The notes: generated by a model from the sequence alone, not told the origin. DNA of 64,000 bases from Chitinophaga pinensis (GCA_945871905.1 CAMBXL010000001.1:62001-126000), one strand, 5' to 3'. Counted from the first letter of the stretch, positions 45,820 through 55,515 are shown. Made by a program: numbers and translations.

Positions 45820-47967
45820 TTATTTTACAATGGTTAGTTCGTCTACAATGTGTTTCGCGCCTGCGTATTTGTCAATAATGAACAACACAAAACGAATATC
45901 AACATTGATGGTTCTTTGTAATTTAGCATCAAATATAACATCACCTGCCATAGCTTCAATGTTGCCGTCAAATGCCAAACCAATTAATTCGCCTTTGCCA
46001 TTCAATACCGGTGAGCCAGAGTTTCCTCCTGTAATGTCATTGTCAGTTAGGAAGTTTACCGGCATATAACCCGCTTTGTCTGCATATTGGCCATAGTCTT
46101 TTTTGTTATACAAGTCGATTAATGGTTGAGATAGGTCAAATTCATTGTCCCCTGGTTTGTGTTTTTTAACCATTCCATCCAAAGTGGTGTAATTGTTAAT
46201 CGTTGCATCATTGCGTTTGTCTGCAGGTAAAGCTCTTACTTTGCCATAAGTTAAACGAAGCGTTGAGTTAGCATCTGGATAAAACTTACCTTTAGGATTA
46301 GATTTTTGTAAACCATCAACAAACAATCTGAAAGAACGAGAGTAGTTGTTTTCAGCAGTTTTTAATTCTTCACTTTTTTGGTTGTAGTGGTCTAAAAGTT
46401 GACTTGCCAATTGGAACAATGGGTCAGCATCAATCAAAGCTTCAGAAGGATAGTCTAAAAAGGCTAAAAGTCTGTCTTTTGAAGCAAAAATACTTAGTTC
46501 AAAAGCAGAATTTACATATTTGCTAAAATCTTTGTTGTTGTTTTTAGCTAGTTTTTCAACGATTGGCGCTAGTTTGTAACCCGCTTTACTGCTGTATAAA
46601 TTCAATTGAGCAGTCATTACATCTTTTTCCAAAGGCATGTAAATCGTTGCATAAGTTTCTTCAATAGCGCCTTTTAATTTGCCATATAATTCAACTTTTT
46701 TAGCAGAATCAGCTTTTGAATAGGCTTTTAATTGTCTGCCTAAGTTGGCTGGTAAAGTTCCCAAAGAAGAGGTTCTGAAATAAGTCATCAAGTAGTTGTC
46801 GTGTCTTGATTTCTCGTTGGTCATTGCATAATACTGATTGATTTCAGTTATTGCTTGTCCGTATTTTGCTTTGTTTTCTTTTTTATTAGCCCATTTGTTA
46901 AAAGCAACTTCTTGTGCAGTTTTTGCTTTTACAGTTTGGTGTTGAGTTAAAGCATCAATCATCCCTTGACGGTTTTTCCAGTAGTTAGCCACTTGCGCAT
47001 ATTTACCAGCATAGTCTAAACGGATTTTATCGTCTTTGTCCATGTGTTTTTTCATGTTATCCATGCCAGTTTTTGAACCTTCAACCCAAGCAGGGTATGC
47101 AAATTTTACGTTTTGTTCAATACCTTGAGCCGGCATCCATCTGTTTGTTCTACCAGGGTAACCTAAAATCATGGCGTAGTCGCCTTCTTTTACACCATTT
47201 AAGTTAATGCTTAAGTGTTGTCTTGGTTTCAATGGAACATTTTCAGTTGAATATTCAGCAGGATTGCCATCTTTGTCAGCATAGACTCTGAATAAAGAGA
47301 AATCACCTGTGTGACGAGGCCATTCCCAATTGTCAGTATCACCTCCAAATTTACCAATACTCTCTGTTGGAGTTCCAACAAAACGAACGTCTTTATAGTC
47401 TTGATAAACAAAATAGTAGTATTCATTGCCTTGGAAAAAAGGACGAACTGAAACTACATATTTGCCACCACCGTCATTTTCTTTTTGTATTGCAGCAATT
47501 TCTTTGTTAATAACTGCTTCTCTTCTCAATTCAGTCATAGTATCATTTACCAATTTCAAAATTCTGTCAGAAACATTATCCATTCTTACAAAGAAACGAA
47601 CGAACAAGCTTTTAGGTTTCAATTCTGCTTGTTTGTTAGGAGCCCAATAGCCATCTCTTAGGTAATTGTTTTCAGGAGAAGAAAGTTCAGCAATGGCGTT
47701 ATATCCGCAGTGGTGATTGGTTAAAACCAAACCATCTTTTGAAATAATTTCGCCGGTGCAACCACCATTAAATTGAACAATAGCATCTTTTAAGCTAGAG
47801 TTGTTAATGCTGTAAATTTCTTCGGCTGTTAATTTCAAGCCCATTTTTTGCATGTCGCGGATGTTGTTTTTTTCTAAAAACATCAAAAACCACATGCCTT
47901 CATCTGCTTTTGCAATGTTGCTAAAAAACAACACAGCAATCATCATAATCGAGTATATTTTTTTCAT
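45820..47967 (-). CDS. S46 family dipeptidyl-peptidase (DPP7/DPP11-like)
   Basis: S46 enzymes are periplasmic or secreted serine exopeptidases releasing dipeptides, important for peptide feeding in Bacteroidota. Starting at the ATG at 47967 gives 715 residues with a signal peptide cleaved after AKA (residue 21). The chymotrypsin-like site is split: His near 86 in LTNHHCGYN, Asp near FGGDTDNWEWPRHTGDFS, and Ser in TGGNSGSPVLNGKGE. The GLAFDGN segment has Gly where, as I recall, DPP11 has Arg, favouring DPP7-like hydrophobic specificity over acidic. The upstream ATG at 48036 would spoil the signal peptide. Confidence 0.92.
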   Translation of the reverse strand: MKKIYSIMMIAVLFFSNIAKADEGMWFLMFLEKNNIRDMQKMGLKLTAEEIYSINNSSLKDAIVQFNGGCTGEIISKDGLVLTNHHCGYNAIAELSSPENNYLRDGYWAPNKQAELKPKSLFVRFFVRMDNVSDRILKLVNDTMTELRREAVINKEIAAIQKENDGGGKYVVSVRPFFQGNEYYYFVYQDYKDVRFVGTPTESIGKFGGDTDNWEWPRHTGDFSLFRVYADKDGNPAEYSTENVPLKPRQHLSINLNGVKEGDYAMILGYPGRTNRWMPAQGIEQNVKFAYPAWVEGSKTGMDNMKKHMDKDDKIRLDYAGKYAQVANYWKNRQGMIDALTQHQTVKAKTAQEVAFNKWANKKENKAKYGQAITEINQYYAMTNEKSRHDNYLMTYFRTSSLGTLPANLGRQLKAYSKADSAKKVELYGKLKGAIEETYATIYMPLEKDVMTAQLNLYSSKAGYKLAPIVEKLAKNNNKDFSKYVNSAFELSIFASKDRLLAFLDYPSEALIDADPLFQLASQLLDHYNQKSEELKTAENNYSRSFRLFVDGLQKSNPKGKFYPDANSTLRLTYGKVRALPADKRNDATINNYTTLDGMVKKHKPGDNEFDLSQPLIDLYNKKDYGQYADKAGYMPVNFLTDNDITGGNSGSPVLNGKGELIGLAFDGNIEAMAGDVIFDAKLQRTINVDIRFVLFIIDKYAGAKHIVDELTIVK

Positions 47968-48114
47968 TTTTGTATGTATAAAATCTTCGCAAAGTACCCT
48001 TTTTTTTGTATCATATACAAACTTTTTAAGGTTCAATGGGAGTTTTTTTCGTTAAACGTTAGTCTCGCTAATCTTTAGTTTTAACAACTCGGTTAATTAT
48101 CCATTAAATTATAG

Positions 48115-48122
48115 TAAGTTTG
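48115..48122 (+). promoter_or_regulatory. -7 box (TAnnTTTG) for rnpB
   Basis: TAAGTTTG followed by C, ending about five bases before the first paired base of RNase P RNA. Because the RNA 5' end is fixed by pairing, it calibrates the box-to-start distance. Confidence 0.6.
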
Positions 48123-48124
48123 CA

Positions 48125-48507
48125 GCAAGGCAATCGGTTTGTCGCGCTGCTTAATTGCGGTGAGGAAAGTCCGGGCAACACAGGGTACCACACCACTTGA
48201 AAGGGTGGGCAATCTGTAGGAATGTAGATTGACAGACAGGGTCGCAGAAAATAACTACCCCTATGGCGGATGTAGTCCGTGTAAGGGGAAAAGGTGAAAA
48301 CGTGGGGTAAGAGCCTACGCATGTGAGTAGTAATATTGGCATGGGATAAACCTTGTGGGTTGTAAGACCAAATATACCATGGGATGAGGGCGACCCGTCC
48401 GATTTTAAAGCTTGCTTTAATACCATGGAGGGTAGGTTGCAATAGATAAATGACAAACGCTTTAATGCAAATTAAAGTACAGAACCCGGCTTATAGATTG
48501 CCTTATT
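48125..48507 (+). ncRNA. rnpB: RNase P RNA, bacterial type A
   Basis: RNase P RNA is the catalytic subunit that trims tRNA 5' leaders. The conserved 5' core GAGGAAAGTCCGGGC is at 48162-48176, and the 3' core ACAGAACCCGGCTTATAGA is near 48479-48497. The ends pair: AAGGCAATC at 48127-48135 with GATTGCCTT at 48496-48504, forming helix P1. A run of Ts follows at 48506-48512. Ends are accurate to a few bases. Two open frames on the opposite strand here are spurious. Confidence 0.95.
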
Positions 48508-48510
48508 TTT

Positions 48511-49185
48511 TTAACTTTCTCCCTTCGGATTCACGCTTGCAATCCAATATCTCCTGCTGATATCCTGAAATAAATGACTCTTTATTTGCTCAGTAATGGG
48601 AGTTAGTTCTACAATCTCAAATTGATTGCTCTTGCACAATAATTCAAACTTTTCTTTGTTGTATTTAGTGAACCCAAATTCTGTGAATGCTTGCTGTTTC
48701 ATGGTTTCTTCATCCACAAAGGTGATAGTAGCGATGCCATTGGGTTTTAAAACTCGTCTGATTTCTTTGAACATTTCTTCTGGCTGATCCCAAAAATAAA
48801 GCGTATTTACTGTCAGTATTTTGTCAAAAGATTGGTCGGGATAAGGCATTTTTAACCCATCGTAGGTTGAAAATTCTGTTTGAGTTGAAAAACCATTTTC
48901 TTGGCAATGTCGGCGTGCTTCCTCGCTCATCAATGGTGAAATATCTAAACCGTAATAGGAAATGTTATCGCCTTTTTCTAAAATTAAATTGATGTGTTTG
49001 CCATTGCCATGCCCTAGTTCCAATAGTTTATCGTTGCTTTTCAAATGAAGCGCTTCAAGAGAATTTTTTATCATCCCTCCATTTGAATCGTTCATCATTT
49101 ATCCCACTTCTTTGCCTTTGTCCCCATCAGATTTTCTGAGCTGTGAAGCAATTTCTTCTAATTCATTGGGGCTGTAATTTGACAT
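48511..49185 (-). pseudogene. Class I SAM-dependent methyltransferase split by an in-frame stop
   Basis: From the ATG at 49185, 28 codons (MSNYSPNELEEIASQLRKSD onwards) run to TAA at 49101-49099. The same frame then continues as MMNDSNGG and 195 residues to 48511. The second part has a Rossmann methyltransferase domain: LLELGHGNGKHI (motif I), YYGLDIS, and FDKILTVNTLYFW. Homologues I recall begin with such an E-L-A-x-Q-L leader and read through GEMMN, so a single GAA-to-TAA change would explain the split. Because ATGATG follows the stop immediately, the 195-residue part could still be made by reinitiation, so it may be active. Substrate unknown. Confidence 0.7.
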
Positions 49186-49219
49186 TGTTGTGTAAAATTA
49201 AGTGATACTAGAAAAGTAT

Positions 49220-50983
49220 CTATTGTTTTTTGCTCAACCATTTTTGATTGTTTGCAGCGCTATTTACTTTGATAGAAAGACTGATTTTAGGGTCTTGGGT
49301 GCTTAAAATTTTCAAGGTTTGAATTAAGCCATTTCGTGAAATAATAACTGGAATTTCTGTTGAAACAGGGCAGTTTTTAATTAATTCTTCAAAGTTGTTC
49401 TTAACTCTCCATCCATTTAATCCAATAATTTCATCGCCCGCTTGTAAGCCCGATTTAAAGGCAGGGGAACTACTTTCAACTGATCTGACCAATGTTTTAT
49501 CGCCTTTTTGTTCCAAAATTAATCCGGTGTAATCTTGTTTTTTATTCTCTTTAACGATTAATTCACAGTCTATTGACTTAAACGCAGCTTTGATTTTTTC
49601 TAAAGATTGATTGTCATTAGGCAACTCAACCCAATATTTAAAATCAATGGCCTGACCACCCACTGTATTAATGGCATTGTAAAATTCTTCATCGGTGAAA
49701 CCTCTTTGTTTTTTAATGTAAAATTCTTGGTAAAGAAACTTCATTAAATCGTCTAAGTTCTTTTGGCCATTACTTGCCTTTATCAATTGAATATCCAACA
49801 ATGCTGCAATAACAGACCCTTTTAAATAATAGGAAATGTGAGTGTTTAAGCTGTTTTCATTCGTTCTGTACTCTTTGATCCAAGCATCAAACGAGGCTTC
49901 GTGCATACTTTGTACACTTCCGCCTATTCTGTTTAGAGTGTTGCTAATGTTTTTTGAGGTCGCTTTCAAAAAATCATCTTCTGTCCAAAAGCCAGCTCTT
50001 AGTAAGGCCAATTCATCGTAATAGCTTGTAATTCCTTCGGCAACCCAAAGAAGATTGGTGTAGTTTTCTTGACTGTAATTAAAGGGGCCTAGTGCAATAG
50101 GTCTAATTCTTTTTACATTCCACAAATGGAAGTATTCGTGGGCACACAAGCCTAAAAAAGCTTTGTACTTTTGGTCGTTTGTGTAGTTAAATCTAGGGAA
50201 CTGAACCACATTGCTATTCGCATGTTCCAAGCCGCCTCCCCCTTCTTCAACATGGTGAATGATAAATAAATAAGATTTGCAAGGATGAACGCCGACAATG
50301 TCAGTCATGGTTTCACATATTTTTTGTAAATCTTTAGTGAATTGTTCTTTGTTGCAATTGTTTTCACCCACCAATGCAACAGTATGAGGAACGCCTGCAA
50401 CATTGAAAGTAAGTTCATCGTGATTGCCAATTTCAAATGGAGAATCAGCCAATTCATCGTAGTTTTCAAATTCGTAAGTATAAGGTGCTGTTTTAATTAA
50501 AGTGGTTGATATTCGGTGCCAAGCGCCCGGAATGTCTAGTTTTAAAGTCCCTTTTTTGTTAGTCATATTGTCCACAAACATGAGACAGCTTGTTGGAAGA
50601 ATAAAGGCGTGTTCATTGTCAATGTAAGAGGTTCTAACAGTGGCTTCAAAACAATAAACGGTGTAGTTGAACTCAATATTTTTGGTCCCTTTGGGGATTT
50701 TTACTTTCCAAGTGTTTTTGTCTGTTTTTTTACAGTCTAACGCTTGAGTGGCTGATTTGGCATTAGCACTAATTACATTGCGTTCAAACTCCCTAATCAT
50801 ATAACTGCCGGGAGTCCAAACAGGCATTTTAATGAAAATTTCAGAAGAGTTAATCTCTTTTATTTCCATTTTTACCTCAGCTAAATGAGAGTTAGGTGAT
50901 TTTATGCTTAGTTGGTAATGAACAGATTGTGACATAAGGGTATTAATTGTTAAAATAATGGCAAGAAAAAACGTTTTTTTCAT
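49220..50983 (-). CDS. M61 family metallopeptidase with PDZ domain (glycyl aminopeptidase-like)
   Basis: From the ATG at 50983 the protein has 587 residues: a signal peptide (about 1-19), an N-terminal beta domain, the catalytic domain and a C-terminal PDZ domain (about 480-560, SPAFKSGLQAGDEIIGLNGW). Zinc-site residues are His282, Glu283 and His286 in AHEYFHLWN, and Glu316 in WVAEGITSYYDE; the GGLEHAN motif precedes them. The family contains glycyl aminopeptidase, but the specificity here is not known. It is divergent from the di-heme peroxidase gene. Confidence 0.92.
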   Translation of the reverse strand: MKKTFFLAIILTINTLMSQSVHYQLSIKSPNSHLAEVKMEIKEINSSEIFIKMPVWTPGSYMIREFERNVISANAKSATQALDCKKTDKNTWKVKIPKGTKNIEFNYTVYCFEATVRTSYIDNEHAFILPTSCLMFVDNMTNKKGTLKLDIPGAWHRISTTLIKTAPYTYEFENYDELADSPFEIGNHDELTFNVAGVPHTVALVGENNCNKEQFTKDLQKICETMTDIVGVHPCKSYLFIIHHVEEGGGGLEHANSNVVQFPRFNYTNDQKYKAFLGLCAHEYFHLWNVKRIRPIALGPFNYSQENYTNLLWVAEGITSYYDELALLRAGFWTEDDFLKATSKNISNTLNRIGGSVQSMHEASFDAWIKEYRTNENSLNTHISYYLKGSVIAALLDIQLIKASNGQKNLDDLMKFLYQEFYIKKQRGFTDEEFYNAINTVGGQAIDFKYWVELPNDNQSLEKIKAAFKSIDCELIVKENKKQDYTGLILEQKGDKTLVRSVESSSPAFKSGLQAGDEIIGLNGWRVKNNFEELIKNCPVSTEIPVIISRNGLIQTLKILSTQDPKISLSIKVNSAANNQKWLSKKQ

Positions 50984-51045
50984 ACCGCAAATTACAAGAC
51001 AATTGTGATTCAATGCAAATTTTAATTTATAAGATAGAAATTAGT

Positions 51046-51053
51046 TACTTTTG
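51046..51053 (+). promoter_or_regulatory. -7 box (TAnnTTTG) for the di-heme peroxidase operon
   Basis: TACTTTTG followed by C, ending seven bases before the ATG at 51061. It supports that start over an upstream codon at 51013. Confidence 0.5.
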
Positions 51054-51060
51054 CATATTG

Positions 51061-52023
51061 ATGTTTAAAAGGTTTAGGATTATAAGTATAGTTGCCTTTT
51101 TTGTTTTTGTGTTAACGACTGCTTTTCGTCATTCGGTCAATTCTATTGAAATAAGCAAAGAAACACTAGGGGAGAAGCTGTTTTTTGATTCAGCGCTTTC
51201 TCTTGATTATTCCATCAGTTGTGCCTCTTGCCACATTCCGCAATTTGCTTTTGCAGACACAGTTGCCTTTAGCAAAGGGGTAGGCGGAAAATTTGGACAA
51301 AGAAACACGCCTTCGGTGATGAATGTAAAGTATAGAGACCGTTTTTTTTATGATGGCAGAGCCAAAGACATCATAGACCAAGTGCATTTCCCAATACAAG
51401 ATCCCAATGAAATGAATCTTTCAATGGACAGTTTAGTTCAACGATTGTCGGTCAATTCCAATTACGTGAAATGGTTTAATGCTATATACAAGGAAGGTCC
51501 TACTAAGCAAAATATAGCAGATGCAATTGCTGCGTATGAAATGACTTTAGAAACCTCCAATACGCCTTTTGATGCCTTTATGAATGATGTGCCTAACAGT
51601 TTAAATGAATCAGAACAAAGGGGAAGGGGCGTGTTTTTGAGCGACAAAGCCAAGTGTTTCGATTGTCATTTTGGTCCTGATTTTACAGGTGATGAATTCA
51701 AAAATATTGGTTTGTACGATGGTTTAAAATGGAACGACAAAGGCTTATTTGGAATAACAAAAGACAGTGCAGATTTTGGGAAATTCAAAGTGCCCGGACT
51801 TAGAAATGTGGGTGTTACAGGTCCTTACATGCACAACGGGGCTTTTAAAACACTAAAAGTAGTGATTGACTATTATGATAATCCCTTTTCAACTGTAGCA
51901 AAACCCATTAACATAGATGAATCGCTAAAAAAGCCATTGGGACTAACCCCACAAGAAAAAGAAGATTTATTGAATTTTTTGTTATCGTTGACAGATAAGC
52001 AATTTAAAAATAGAACGTATTAA
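51061..52023 (+). CDS. Di-heme cytochrome-c peroxidase (CcpA/MauG family)
   Basis: This 320-residue exported protein has an N-terminal signal helix (residues 6-22) and two c-type heme sites: CASCH at 54-58 and CFDCH at 199-203. It also has the family segments GQRNTPSVMNV and GPYMHNGAFKTL. Classical members reduce hydrogen peroxide in the periplasm with electrons from cytochrome c; MauG-type oxidations are an alternative. nif3 follows after four bases, so it heads a short operon. Confidence 0.9.
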   Translation: MFKRFRIISIVAFFVFVLTTAFRHSVNSIEISKETLGEKLFFDSALSLDYSISCASCHIPQFAFADTVAFSKGVGGKFGQRNTPSVMNVKYRDRFFYDGRAKDIIDQVHFPIQDPNEMNLSMDSLVQRLSVNSNYVKWFNAIYKEGPTKQNIADAIAAYEMTLETSNTPFDAFMNDVPNSLNESEQRGRGVFLSDKAKCFDCHFGPDFTGDEFKNIGLYDGLKWNDKGLFGITKDSADFGKFKVPGLRNVGVTGPYMHNGAFKTLKVVIDYYDNPFSTVAKPINIDESLKKPLGLTPQEKEDLLNFLLSLTDKQFKNRTY

Positions 52024-52027
52024 GGAA

Positions 52028-53125
52028 ATGAAAATAAAAGAAATTTGTGAACTAATAGAACAAGTGGCGCCCTTGTCATATCAAGAGGGATACGACAATG
52101 CTGGTTTGATTATTGGCAATAAGGAAACTGAAGTTAGTAAGATTTTATTGGCATTGGATACCACCGAAAAAGTAATTGACGAAGCCATCGCTTTACAATG
52201 CAATTTAATTGTGGCTCATCACCCTATCATTTTCAAGGGGTTAAAAAAGATTAATGGCAATAATGAAATAGAAAAAGTAGTGATTAAAGCCATCAAACAC
52301 GATATTGCTATTTATGTGGCTCACACCAATTTAGATAATGTTTTGAAACGTGGTGTAAGTACCAAATTCGCTCAAAAGTTAAACTTAGTGAATTGCAGGA
52401 TATTAGCACCCAAGTCTAATTTATTGGTTAAGCTTAACATCAATGTACCCAATTCACATGTTGAGCAGATAAAAAATATATTGTTCGAGAATGGGGCAGG
52501 GCAAATAGGCAATTATTCGGAATGCTCATTTGGGTTAGAAGGTAATGCAACTTTCAAAGGGAATGAAGGAACCAATCCATTTATTGGGGAGCCTAACAAA
52601 AGGGAGCACATCAGTGAAATTAAATTAGAGTTTATTACACCCGCACATTTGGTTTCTTTATTGTTGTCAAAAGCAAAAGCAGCCCACCCATACGAAGAGA
52701 TGGCTTATGAAATTGTGCCTGTAAGCAATGAATTACAAGAGGTAGGTTCGGGGGTAATAGGAGAGTTGCCTGAGGAAATGTCCGCAGAAGCATTTTTGGG
52801 ACATTTAAAAATAAGCATGAAATTAGAGGTGATAAAGTTCACAAATTTTGATAAACCCATTAAAAAGGTAGCTGTTTGTGGAGGTTCGGGTAGTTTTTTA
52901 ACAAGTGTTGCCATTAAGAATCAAGCAGATGTGTTTGTAACGGCCGATTTTAAGTACCACGATTTTTTTGACGCCGAAAATAAATTAATGTTGTGTGATA
53001 TTGGGCATTTTGAGTCGGAAATTTCAACTTTAGAGATATTTTATGAAATAATTACAGAAAAATTCATTAATTTTGCGGTCATTTTTTGCAAAACAAACAC
53101 AAACCCCGTTAAATATTTTAAATAA
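52028..53125 (+). CDS. Nif3-like dinuclear metal centre protein
   Basis: The 365-residue protein is of the Nif3/YbgI family, which forms a toroidal hexamer with a two-metal site. Visible ligands include VAHHPIIF and VAHTNLDN in the N-terminal part and DIGHFESE near the C-terminus. The central insert at about 125-230 contains the PII-like HPYEEMAYEIVPV domain. The activity is uncertain, though GTP cyclohydrolase-like and hydrolase roles have been proposed. The zinc-ribbon gene follows after six bases. Confidence 0.93.
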   Translation: MKIKEICELIEQVAPLSYQEGYDNAGLIIGNKETEVSKILLALDTTEKVIDEAIALQCNLIVAHHPIIFKGLKKINGNNEIEKVVIKAIKHDIAIYVAHTNLDNVLKRGVSTKFAQKLNLVNCRILAPKSNLLVKLNINVPNSHVEQIKNILFENGAGQIGNYSECSFGLEGNATFKGNEGTNPFIGEPNKREHISEIKLEFITPAHLVSLLLSKAKAAHPYEEMAYEIVPVSNELQEVGSGVIGELPEEMSAEAFLGHLKISMKLEVIKFTNFDKPIKKVAVCGGSGSFLTSVAIKNQADVFVTADFKYHDFFDAENKLMLCDIGHFESEISTLEIFYEIITEKFINFAVIFCKTNTNPVKYFK

Positions 53126-53131
53126 CAGTAT

Positions 53132-53935
53132 ATGGTAGATTTATCAATCGAAAAAAAACTAAAAGCAATTTGGGAACTTCAACAGTTGGATTCAAACATT
53201 GATCAGCTTAACCTATTAAAAGGTGAATTACCAATGGAAGTAGCAGACTTAGACGATGAGATTATAGGGCTACAAACAAGGCACGAAAATATTCAAAATG
53301 AAATAAAAAGCTACGATAGCAACATCACTGGTTACAAGTCTAATATTAAATTAACTGAAGAATTAGTTAAAAAATACAAAAAACAATTAGAGGCAGTAAA
53401 AAACAACCGTGAGTTCGAGGCTTTGAATAAAGAGATTGAAATTTCTGGTTTAGAAATTTTGGCTGCTGAAAAGCGTATCAAAGAAAATCAAGGTTACATC
53501 GATCTTAAGAAAATGGCTTTGGACGAATTGGCGGGAACTATTGAACAACGCAAGCAAGACTTAGAATTCAAAAAACAAGAGTTAGAAACAATTGTTAAAG
53601 AAACTGAGGAAGAAGAAAAAGCATTAATGCAAACCCGTATTGGTTTTGAAGCTGATGTTGATGATAGATTATTACGTGCTTACCAAAGAATTCGTAAAAC
53701 AGTTAAAAACGGTATTGGTGTTGCACCAATCGTTAGAGGAAGTTGTGGCGGATGTTTCGCTAAAATTCCACCTCAAAGACAAAGTGATATCAAACAACAT
53801 TTCAAAATTATCGACTGTGAACATTGCGGTAGAATATTAGTTGACAATGAAGTAACTGGTATTTACACTGAAAAACCAGTTGAGGAAGAAAAACCAAAAC
53901 GTAGAGTTAGAACGCTAAAAGCGACCACAAAATAA
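53132..53935 (+). CDS. Coiled-coil protein with C4-type zinc ribbon (DUF164 family)
   Basis: The 267-residue protein is a long coiled coil (about residues 10-180, rich in Glu, Lys and Leu heptads) ending in a C4 zinc ribbon, RGSCGGCFAKIPPQ and DCEHCGRILV, near 205-235. A Lys/Arg-rich tail follows. It is commonly found next to nif3 in Bacteroidota and other bacteria, as here. It is thought to bind nucleic acid, but its role is not established. Confidence 0.9.
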   Translation: MVDLSIEKKLKAIWELQQLDSNIDQLNLLKGELPMEVADLDDEIIGLQTRHENIQNEIKSYDSNITGYKSNIKLTEELVKKYKKQLEAVKNNREFEALNKEIEISGLEILAAEKRIKENQGYIDLKKMALDELAGTIEQRKQDLEFKKQELETIVKETEEEEKALMQTRIGFEADVDDRLLRAYQRIRKTVKNGIGVAPIVRGSCGGCFAKIPPQRQSDIKQHFKIIDCEHCGRILVDNEVTGIYTEKPVEEEKPKRRVRTLKATTK

Positions 53936-53955
53936 TTCACTAAAACCAAAAGCTT

Positions 53956-55473
53956 ATGCTCAGGTTTCACCTTTTAAAAAAGAACACATTAGTTTGTGTT
54001 CTTTTTTTTTGTGTTAGTGAGTGCTTCGCTTCGGGATTAGGGTATTTCAAAATGACAGATTCTCTCTTGAAAGCGCAAGAGATGATGTACCAATTTAGAT
54101 TTACGGAAGCACAAAAAGTGGTGGATAATCACAGAAAAAATGAAGTGCATAATTTGGCTATTGATTGGCTCGATGAGCAGCTCTTGTTTATGCAACTTGT
54201 GGTTACGGAAGACAAACAATTGTATGAAAGTAAGCAGTTTTTGTGGGGGCAATTGTTCAATAGAATTCAAAAGAAAAAGATTAACAATGCTTGGTATCGG
54301 ATGGTGTTGTCCGACTGTTATGTCCATCGCGGTTTGGTAAAAATAAGATTCAATGAGCTTAGTTCCGCCGCCTCCGATTTTAAATCTGCAAACAAGTTGT
54401 TGATTGAAAATAAAACCATGTTTCCCTCGTTTTTACCTGACAATAAAAACAGTGGATTGTTGCAGTGTTTGTTCAGTTCAGTACCAGAAAAATACCAATT
54501 TTTTGCCAAAATTTTGGGTTTCGAAGGGCAAATGGAAAGCGGACTAAAAGAGATGGAAGAATACATTTACTCTCCATTAAATTACAAAGAACATGTGTGG
54601 CTCAAGTTTGAAACGGTGTTTGCTTATGCTCTTATACAGCATCACTTACACAAGAATTCACAAGCTGCATTTGAAACAATAGATGAGTATTCCAAACGCA
54701 TGCCCAATACTATGTTTGTCAATTATGCCAAAGCGACATTGGCGGGTTATGCAGGAAAAAATGATTTGGTGGTTGCATACTTAAGTGTGAAATATCCATA
54801 CTCATACCAACCATTTTACTATACTTATTATTTGTTGGGATTAGCTAAATTAAGACAATTAGATACCGATGCTGCAACACATTTTGAAGCTTATATCAAA
54901 TATTATAAAGGCAATAATTTAAAAAAATCGGCATTGCGATATATCAGTTGGATTGCGGTATTACAAGGACAGCCGAAAGTTGCACAACAGTATTATCAAC
55001 GTTGTATTACAGAGGGAAACGCATTGTCAGAAGAAGACAAGCAAGCGCAGCGTGAAGCCCAAGAAGGTTTGTTGTGGCCTGTTAAGTTATTGCAAATTCG
55101 CCTAAGCTTTGATGGTAAATATTATGATAAAGCTTGGAAATTGTGGCAACAGGTAGAAGTGCAGCAATTGGGGCATATTAAACACAAACTTGAACACAAT
55201 TACCGTAAAGCTAGGTTGTTACAGGAAACCAATCAGTCTATTAATGCTATCAAACAATATTTATTGGTTGTTCAAGAAGGCAAACATTTGCCTTATTATT
55301 ATGCCGCTTATTCTTCGGTATTTATAGCGCAATTGTACGAAGAGCGCAAGGATGTAAAAGCAGCTCAATTGTATTACTTAATGGTAAAAAATGAATTTAA
55401 AGCCAATCAAGAATACACACAAACCATCAATCAAAAAGCAAAAGCAGGATTAAAACGATTGCAGGTCCGGTAA
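53956..55473 (+). CDS. TPR-like repeat protein, exported
   Basis: The 505-residue protein has a signal peptide (about 1-25, ending CFASG) and a mostly helical body with several degenerate tetratricopeptide-like pairs, such as LLKAQEMMYQFRFTEAQKVV, SAASDFKSANKLLI and AAFETIDEYSKRMPNTMFVN. No catalytic domain is visible. Homologues look confined to Bacteroidota. It follows the zinc-ribbon gene by 20 bases. Confidence 0.75.
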   Translation: MLRFHLLKKNTLVCVLFFCVSECFASGLGYFKMTDSLLKAQEMMYQFRFTEAQKVVDNHRKNEVHNLAIDWLDEQLLFMQLVVTEDKQLYESKQFLWGQLFNRIQKKKINNAWYRMVLSDCYVHRGLVKIRFNELSSAASDFKSANKLLIENKTMFPSFLPDNKNSGLLQCLFSSVPEKYQFFAKILGFEGQMESGLKEMEEYIYSPLNYKEHVWLKFETVFAYALIQHHLHKNSQAAFETIDEYSKRMPNTMFVNYAKATLAGYAGKNDLVVAYLSVKYPYSYQPFYYTYYLLGLAKLRQLDTDAATHFEAYIKYYKGNNLKKSALRYISWIAVLQGQPKVAQQYYQRCITEGNALSEEDKQAQREAQEGLLWPVKLLQIRLSFDGKYYDKAWKLWQQVEVQQLGHIKHKLEHNYRKARLLQETNQSINAIKQYLLVVQEGKHLPYYYAAYSSVFIAQLYEERKDVKAAQLYYLMVKNEFKANQEYTQTINQKAKAGLKRLQVR

Positions 55474-55515
55474 AATAGAGAATGAAATCAGATTTCTTAA
55501 GTTAATTTTGTTCTG

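Noticed and set aside
47968-48036. Longer start for the S46 peptidase
   Set aside because: It would bury the clear signal peptide that begins at 47967.
48104-48456. Two overlapping open frames on the minus strand
   Set aside because: They lie across the conserved RNase P RNA, encoded on the plus strand, and show no protein family features.
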